A DNA stretch of 64,000 nt from Thermoguttaceae bacterium. Its GTDB lineage: Bacteria; Planctomycetota; Planctomycetia; Pirellulales; Thermoguttaceae. Both the position numbers and the translations under genes were made by a program. Below the pieces are notes generated by a model. That model had not been told where the DNA came from. It saw only the letters and a list, made by a program, of their open reading frames with translations, and searched no databases. Location of the stretch: contig JANXBW010000024.1 of assembly GCA_025060325.1 (NCBI GenBank), positions 1-64,000 of the forward strand. Direction: 5' to 3'. Shown here one piece after another: positions 56,301 through 64,000 of the stretch (within the stretch, counting starts at the first letter, position 1; each line of letters opens with the position of its first letter).

Positions 56301-56409
56301 TCCCGGCAACACCTACTCTCGCGTTTGTTGCACTACCATCGGCCCCGGAAGCTTAACGACCGTGTTCGGGATGGGAACGGGTGTGGCCTTCCGGGTATGG
56401 TCACCGGGA
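56301..56409 (-). rRNA. rrf: 5S ribosomal RNA
   Basis: The minus-strand gene begins TCCCGGTGACC and ends GTTGCCGGGA, ends that pair as a 10-bp helix I with two G-U pairs. Internal landmarks are CCGAACACGG and GCGAGAGTAGG. The length of about 109 nt is shorter than the usual 115-120, which matches the short 5S type known from Planctomycetales. It lies about 250 nt downstream of the 23S gene and directly before a strong terminator. End positions are accurate to one or two nucleotides. Confidence 0.95.
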
Positions 56410-56655
56410 AAAGGACGGATATCCCATTGGTTAAAGGGATCTTCCGCCCATAAGCCGGGACAAACTCAACACCTGCTTGGAGCGGATGCCCCCTAGCAGG
56501 CGCAGTGAGGATCTCGACAATGGGTTTGGGCGAAGGGATCCAAAGCGGCGCCGCTGGGTGGCGGATCGGATATCGCGCCCGGAGGGTAAGCTTTGCCGAG
56601 AAGGCAGCCTACCGATCCGGTGTGCGCCGTGGACCGAAGAGCCCGGAGGCCATGT

Positions 56656-59633
<2,978 letters not shown>

Positions 59634-59915
59634 ACATGGCCACCAGGCTCTCGGCCTAGGCTGACCTTCCCACCGCGGAAATTCCCAGGCTTGGGTCATC
59701 CCCGCTAGCAGGCGCCAAGCCACCGAACTCATCCGGCGTCCTCACCACCCGAGCCGATGTCGGCCGGGGGAGGACCGACGCACTGCGAGATCCTGCTCCG
59801 CCTGCGGTTCCGCAGCCTTAAGAAAGGCTCGGCGAAACCCGCCCACGGCGCTCGAGGGCGCCCGCCGTGTTGCCACGACTTGCACCCCCGCTTCGGATGC
59901 CTCTTCGACCCAAAC

Positions 59916-59931
59916 CCAATTGTCAAAGACC
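59916..59931 (-). promoter_or_regulatory. boxA-like antitermination element in the rRNA leader
   Basis: The minus strand reads GGTCTTTGACAATTGG about 40-55 nt after the predicted transcription start. It resembles boxA (TGCTCTTTAACA) used for Nus-factor antitermination of rRNA operons. A 7-bp hairpin (CCGCCGG / CCGGCGG, 59948-59967) lies just upstream, where boxB-like hairpins usually are. Confidence 0.5.
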
Positions 59932-59977
59932 AACCGCTTATTGTTTTCCGCCGGTCGGTTCCGGCGGCGAAGTGCTC

Positions 59978-60006
59978 AATTTAATCTTAGAACCGGCCTT
60001 CGTCAA
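59978..60006 (-). promoter_or_regulatory. Promoter of the 23S-5S operon
   Basis: On the minus strand TTGACG (60006-60001) and TAAATT (59983-59978) are separated by exactly 17 nt. Transcription would begin near 59970, giving a leader of about 340 nt before the 23S. It is the best sigma-70-like match upstream of the rRNA and points to transcription independent of any 16S operon. Confidence 0.6.
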
Positions 60007-60263
60007 GGGCTTAGGTGCTTTTCTAGCTCGGCTTAGCTTGGCCTGTGCCCTTGTTTCCCAAGGCCAATTGAGATTTTACCATGCGTTTTGGCCTAGGCAA
60101 GTGCCGTCGGCCAAGATTTATGTATCGTCAAGGGAGCCCCACTTTTTCAGTGCCCCGCCATTGCTTCCAGGCAAAAGACATTTACGGTCAAGCGGAATGT
60201 TGGTTCGCAACGCACTAAAAAATTTTGCGAAATATTTGGCCGATTGCAAGCCCCCTTTAGCAA

Positions 60264-60346
60264 TGCCGGAGGTGGGAGTTGAACCCACACGGGCCGAAGC
60301 CCACTGGATTTTGAGTCCAGCGCGTCTGCCATTCCGCCACTCCGGC
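60264..60346 (-). tRNA. tRNA-Leu (CAA anticodon)
   Basis: 83 nt on the minus strand. The acceptor stem pairs GCCGGAG with CTCCGGC and the discriminator is A. The D-arm is GTGGCGGAATGGCAGACGC. The anticodon stem-loop CTGGA-CTCAAAA-TCCAG gives anticodon CAA. A long variable arm GTGGGCTTCGGCCCGT marks a class II tRNA, and the T-arm is GTGGGTTCAACTCCCAC. The CCA end is not encoded. It lies about 260 nt before the rRNA promoter on the same strand and is not obviously part of that operon. Confidence 0.95.
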
Positions 60347-60404
60347 GCCCGTCTCACCCCCTCGGAGGTGCTTCAACCTCCAGAGTCGATGTGGGCACCC
60401 CTCT

Positions 60405-60434
60405 ATCCTAGCCATTTGCTAGGCTAAATGTCTA
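60405..60434 (-). promoter_or_regulatory. Putative tRNA-Leu promoter
   Basis: Minus-strand TAGACA (60434-60429) and TAGGAT (60410-60405) with an 18-nt spacer, about 60 nt before the tRNA 5' end. Two boxes with one or two mismatches each; moderate support. Confidence 0.35.
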
Positions 60435-60995
60435 GCCCCCGGAGCTTCCCCCCAGACAGAGCCCCCTTCCCTGGCCGTTCTGACTAGGCTTAAAAACCCG
60501 CTACAGCCGAGTTATTGCCACCGTCCTCGCGCGCCGCTTACCTCCAACAACAAAGGCCGCCCACCCGTACACTGTCCCCCGGCTACGACAAGAACTGGGA
60601 TCCGCCGAATAGGTGGAAGCTGTTGGCCGGATGGCGTTCCGCCTCAAAATTCCACATCCCGCGGCACTCAAAAACTTCCCCATGCCGTAAGTTCACAACA
60701 AACTTCCTCCCCATGACGGGATCCCATATCCGTTTTCTGGAAGACATCTAGGAATTGCTAGTACCGCATTACCTGATTCTCGCGGCTGATTGCCCCTCAT
60801 CCTTACCCTACCGGCAGAGTAACCCCTCCAAGGGTAACGCCATTCGCCCGCGGTATCGAGCCCATACCGCTCGGTGCTATCCCGTGCGCGACGGCAACTC
60901 TCGAAGCCACCCGGCCTCTCCACCGCAACAAGAATCGTCCACAACAGCTCCGCTCCAAGGTTGACAGGTTGTACACAAGACTTCTTCAGGAAAAC

Positions 60996-61020
60996 ACCGC
61001 CGGATGTGCGGCGGTTTTTT
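60996..61020 (+). terminator. Intrinsic terminator not assigned to any gene
   Basis: ACCGCCG and CGGCGGT form a perfect 7-bp stem around GATGTG and are followed by TTTTT on the plus strand. On the minus strand the hairpin is followed by GTTTTCC, so it may also end transcripts of the TPR gene at 61661. No plus-strand gene is seen upstream. Confidence 0.7.
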
Positions 61021-61660
61021 CCCGGATAAATGCAGCCTAGCTTGCCTCGGGTAAGTCTGGCTTAGTTCAACCCCTGCCGCTCCTTTTCATCCAACCGGCA
61101 AGCCTCATGACTGCTTGAGCAAGGCTTGCCACCGCCGGGACCGCTACGGGCAACAACGCCCGGTCGAAAGTTCACGCTTCCCTCCCAATTTCGGGGACAA
61201 GAGCCGGAAATCCCAGACCTTGTCCTCGCGGAGCCTAATGGCTATCGCGCCTCAAGGCAAATTAAAAGCAAGATGTGGAGAAACCGATGGGCTAATCACC
61301 GACATGTGCAGGGGAGGATCCATCCTGAGCCACGTCGCAAGTGCGGAGAAGGCTAGCGATGCGCGAAACCGGAAGTTTCGCGCGTGATTTCGCCTGGCCG
61401 CAAAGCCAAGGCACAATGCTTAAGGGCCGGGGAGATCGACAAAGAAAAAAACCACCCTTTAGCCGAGCATACCCGGCAGGATATCACCGCGGCGCGCTCA
61501 GCGGCGGCTAGCTTACGGAAAGGTCCTCGATCGAAGCACCCGCAGCCAAGCCGCCCGCTTACGGTCCGCTGAGATGAGGTCACGGATAGTCAACAAGATA
61601 CTTGCTTGGTAAAGTTCTCATCTTGGGCGCTTCGGAAGACCTTCCCGCGGCAGAAAGTCC

Positions 61661-63856
61661 TCACGTGCCTTGCTCCGGTAGCCAAAGGGGCGACTTTAAT
61701 TGCGACTCCTCCGGGGGAGTTTCAGAAGGCACCTCGGGCAAGATCAGGCGAGCGTCCTCAGGCTGCGTTGACGATCCTTCAGCGCCCGATTGAGCTGCAA
61801 GAACCTCCTCTTCGACGGGCTGCGTTTTGTCCGTAGGGGCCTCAGGGGTCACCGGCGCGGCAGCCCGCAGCCATTCGGGCAATTCCCTATTGCGCCCGAG
61901 GATCCCCGCCCGAGAAAGGATGTCGGTCACAAAACGGCGAACCTCCGCTTGCGCCCAATACTTTCGTCTGATCTCCCAGAAGAGCTTCGCAAATTCTTCC
62001 CGACTGCCCCATTTGGCAAAATACCACAACCACAAAAGATCGGAGATTGGCAGTTGCCAATTCTGACGGCTAGCTTCCTCCTCAACATGCCGCAGAAGAT
62101 CTTGAGCTTCTTGATAAGACAATCGGTTGAGCAACGCCGCCCGGAATGAAAAATAAACGTCGGGAGGACTAAAGCACCCGCGGATGGCCGGATTGAAACA
62201 AAAGATCCGACACAAAGCCTGAAGCGCAAGCAAGCCACCCCGTAGGGAGCCAGAAGCTTTCAGTAAATAGCGGACGTCTTTTTCTTTAACTGTCTGTGGA
62301 TCAATTCGGCGGAAGGCAATAGCCGGCAACGAACGTACAGGCCGTTTGCGAATGTTGATTAAGTCGCGAGGTTCCATCCCCACCTGACGACGCAACGATG
62401 TCACGGTGGACTCAATCCCGAAATACTCGCTCATCAAGCACAGCAAGAAACCAAGCAGTCGTGGACGAAGAAGGAGATCGCCGGCTGCTTCCTGCGGTGT
62501 CTTCCCGGCAAGTTCTTCTCGCGGAGTCCGCAGGAATTCCCCGGTCAGATAAGCGTGAAGATCGTCAAAAAATTGGCTAGCTCGCTGGCGACTATCGATA
62601 GTTGGCCGCGGATCTGTGCGAACCGGTAAGGGCGACTGGAAACGCTCCCTCCAAAGTGAACGCACATCGTCCGTTGCCGCGGGGAAAGCTTCGACCCCAA
62701 AAGCCTGCCGGACCCACTCCCGCAAGCGCTCCCCCGCTGGATCCTGAAGCCAGCGGATTTCCGCCGAGCCGTCCGAGGCAATAAATCCAAAGCCGTCGAC
62801 GATATGCCGACAAGGAGCCTCTGCCGCCGAGGAAATGTCGCCACCGGCTGCTCCTTCCCACCAGGCAAAGGCTACCACGCGGACTGGCTCTTGGGCCAGA
62901 AGCCGACTGCCGAGGAAGCCTCGGATCACGACAAATGGCGACTGACGGAAGGCAGCCCAATTGGCGGCCGACAACCTTGCTGACCAAACCGGTTTTTTCA
63001 AGGCGGTCTCCACCCAAGGGCGGACAAAGGCGAAGTAAGCGGACCAAACCTCAGCCAGATCTTCCTCGGAGAAGCCCGCCTCCTGCATCTGCCGCAGGGT
63101 GTTTTCAGCCTCCCCGACTCGGCCGAGCCAAAGCTGGAGCATCACAACGTTCCACCAGGCAGAAAAATCTTTAGGATTCTTCTCCCGCCATGCCTGGCAG
63201 ACCTCAAGGGCTGTGAGTAGAGAACCTGAGGCAATAAGCGAGGGTAACTTGCGAACCCGGCCGTCGACCGCCTTTGGTCGCTGAGGGGCCAACGGCACCT
63301 GAGCGTTGGCTGCCAAGGCGTTAGGGGCCGAGCGCACCGCACCGCGCAGGTACTGCTCGGTTGCCCGCGCAAGCCCTGGTGCCATTTTGAGAAATGCGAG
63401 GATCCTGCCGACCTCTGGCTCCCGAGCCACCGCCTCCGTCACAGCCCAGATTATCCAGGAGGGCATCTGATCCTGAGGGAGTGCCGAGAAGGTTTCCCGG
63501 AGGTGCACGTAAGCCCGGACAAGGTCGAAGAAATTTCCAGCGTCGGCAGCTTTGACCATGCGGGCCCAAAAGACGGCCGGCCAGCGAGGCTCCATTTCGC
63601 TCAAGAGCTCACGGTAGCGGGTAGCCTCCTCCTGTAGGCCAGCTTCATAGCTGGCAGCCCACAAGAGGTACCGGAGACAAGCTCGGCCGGGAAATCGCTT
63701 CTCCAGACTGGCGGCCAAGTTCTTTGCCGCGTGTGCTTGACCACCGTCATACGCCCGAATTAGGTCCTGAATTTGTTTGGCCAGGTCACGACAGCATTGG
63801 GCTACGGGAAGATCCTTTCCCGCCGGGCATTGAACGGAAGATGGTGGACCACTCAA
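61661..63856 (-). CDS. Large TPR-like protein with degenerate SEC-C-like N-terminus
   Basis: 731 residues from TTG 63856, 7 nt after GGAGG (63864-63868). No better start lies nearby, so a TTG start is likely. The first 25 residues contain a Cys pattern (QCPAGKDLPVAQCC) that looks like a worn SEC-C zinc motif (CPCGSGKK...CC). The next 280 residues are helical TPR-like repeats (LRYLLWAASYEAGLQEEATRYRELL, ALEVCQAWREKNPKDFSAWWNVVML). The middle part (about 300-560) is not recognised. A C-terminal region of about 70 residues is Pro/Glu/Ser-rich and probably disordered. There is no signal peptide, so it is probably cytosolic. Function is unknown. Confidence 0.75.
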   Translation of the reverse strand: MSGPPSSVQCPAGKDLPVAQCCRDLAKQIQDLIRAYDGGQAHAAKNLAASLEKRFPGRACLRYLLWAASYEAGLQEEATRYRELLSEMEPRWPAVFWARMVKAADAGNFFDLVRAYVHLRETFSALPQDQMPSWIIWAVTEAVAREPEVGRILAFLKMAPGLARATEQYLRGAVRSAPNALAANAQVPLAPQRPKAVDGRVRKLPSLIASGSLLTALEVCQAWREKNPKDFSAWWNVVMLQLWLGRVGEAENTLRQMQEAGFSEEDLAEVWSAYFAFVRPWVETALKKPVWSARLSAANWAAFRQSPFVVIRGFLGSRLLAQEPVRVVAFAWWEGAAGGDISSAAEAPCRHIVDGFGFIASDGSAEIRWLQDPAGERLREWVRQAFGVEAFPAATDDVRSLWRERFQSPLPVRTDPRPTIDSRQRASQFFDDLHAYLTGEFLRTPREELAGKTPQEAAGDLLLRPRLLGFLLCLMSEYFGIESTVTSLRRQVGMEPRDLINIRKRPVRSLPAIAFRRIDPQTVKEKDVRYLLKASGSLRGGLLALQALCRIFCFNPAIRGCFSPPDVYFSFRAALLNRLSYQEAQDLLRHVEEEASRQNWQLPISDLLWLWYFAKWGSREEFAKLFWEIRRKYWAQAEVRRFVTDILSRAGILGRNRELPEWLRAAAPVTPEAPTDKTQPVEEEVLAAQSGAEGSSTQPEDARLILPEVPSETPPEESQLKSPLWLPEQGT

Positions 63857-64000
63857 AGGCGCACCTCCGGAAAAATCCTCCTGGCTTATGAAGTTACCCT
63901 TCCGGCGTTACTCCTCCGAGCCGGAATTCCGGTCAGCCTGGATCCGTGTTTAGGTCGCAGCTTAAGAGCTCACCAGCTTGGTAGGGTGCAAAGCAGTGAA

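Larger units (their letters stand above)
60347..61660. other. Long gene-poor region upstream of tRNA-Leu
   Basis: About 1.3 kb without a supported ORF on either strand. It holds the putative tRNA promoter (60405-60434), a 6-bp hairpin (GGAGGT / ACCTCC, 60364-60381) and a strong T-tailed hairpin at 60996-61020. I checked for conserved cores of RNase P RNA, tmRNA and SRP RNA and did not find them. Confidence 0.45.

Noticed and set aside
60347-61660. RNase P RNA, tmRNA or SRP RNA in the gene-poor tract
   Set aside because: The conserved cores I looked for on both strands were not present.

Overview
The window looks like chromosome of a planctomycete, probably of the Pirellulales and perhaps a thermophile of the Thermogutta type; the genus is a guess. 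The evidence is: (i) an rRNA unit holding only 23S and 5S, with no 16S beside it; (ii) a 5S gene of only about 109 nt, the short form known from Planctomycetales; (iii) a large exported protein whose N-terminus carries the planctomycete pattern of basic residues followed by LRIEHLEDRHMLS; (iv) a Tat-exported Gfo/Idh/MocA oxidoreductase, HEAT-repeat lipoproteins, a VWA/Gly-rich giant protein and GH10-like and GH140-like proteins. GC is moderately high, and GTG and TTG starts behind good Shine-Dalgarno sites are common.

Layout. 1-7.5 kb: GTPases RsgA and HflX, then a minus-strand group (queD, queC, pgsA and a new 50-residue basic protein) and plus-strand queF. Together these give three of the four preQ1-pathway proteins; QueE is not here. 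7.6-12 kb: a secreted GH140/DUF4038-type glycosidase, a Tat-exported oxidoreductase and an HtrA-type protease. 13-22.5 kb: a 1142-residue acidic secreted protein, a degenerate GH10-like protein, purC, a HEAT-repeat lipoprotein and a polyol-type dehydrogenase. 22.6-27 kb: a bidirectional terminator and a 1364-residue exported VWA/STN-like/Gly-rich/DUF2135-like protein. 28-34 kb: a CHAD protein, a lipoprotein, nicotinamidase and a membrane-anchored GTPase. 35.7-39.2 kb: a two-gene unit with a fused 2-oxoacid dehydrogenase E1 alpha-beta and a lipoyl domain fused to a KAS III enzyme. 39-48.6 kb: purD, a CxxCH-containing hybrid sensor kinase, RtcB, two PEBP-family proteins and a DUF434-type protein with a possible NYN/PIN-like core. 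50-55.6 kb: a giant propeller/solenoid surface protein and an orphan CARF (APE2256-type) protein. 56.2-60.4 kb: terminator, 5S, 23S, an rRNA promoter and tRNA-Leu(CAA). 61.6-63.9 kb: a large TPR-like protein.

The most notable item is the E1 / lipoyl-KAS III pair. It contains a lipoyl swinging arm (Lys48) and a complete KAS III Cys-His-Asn triad but no E2 acyltransferase domain. I infer that acyl groups made by E1 may pass from lipoate straight to the KAS III cysteine and prime fatty-acid or polyketide synthesis without free acyl-CoA. The second is the orphan CARF protein, a likely cyclic-oligonucleotide-responsive effector with no cas gene or CRISPR array in the window.

About a quarter of the window lies in gene-poor tracts, several over 1 kb. 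I read these on both strands and found only small basic ORFs, hairpins and weak repeats.
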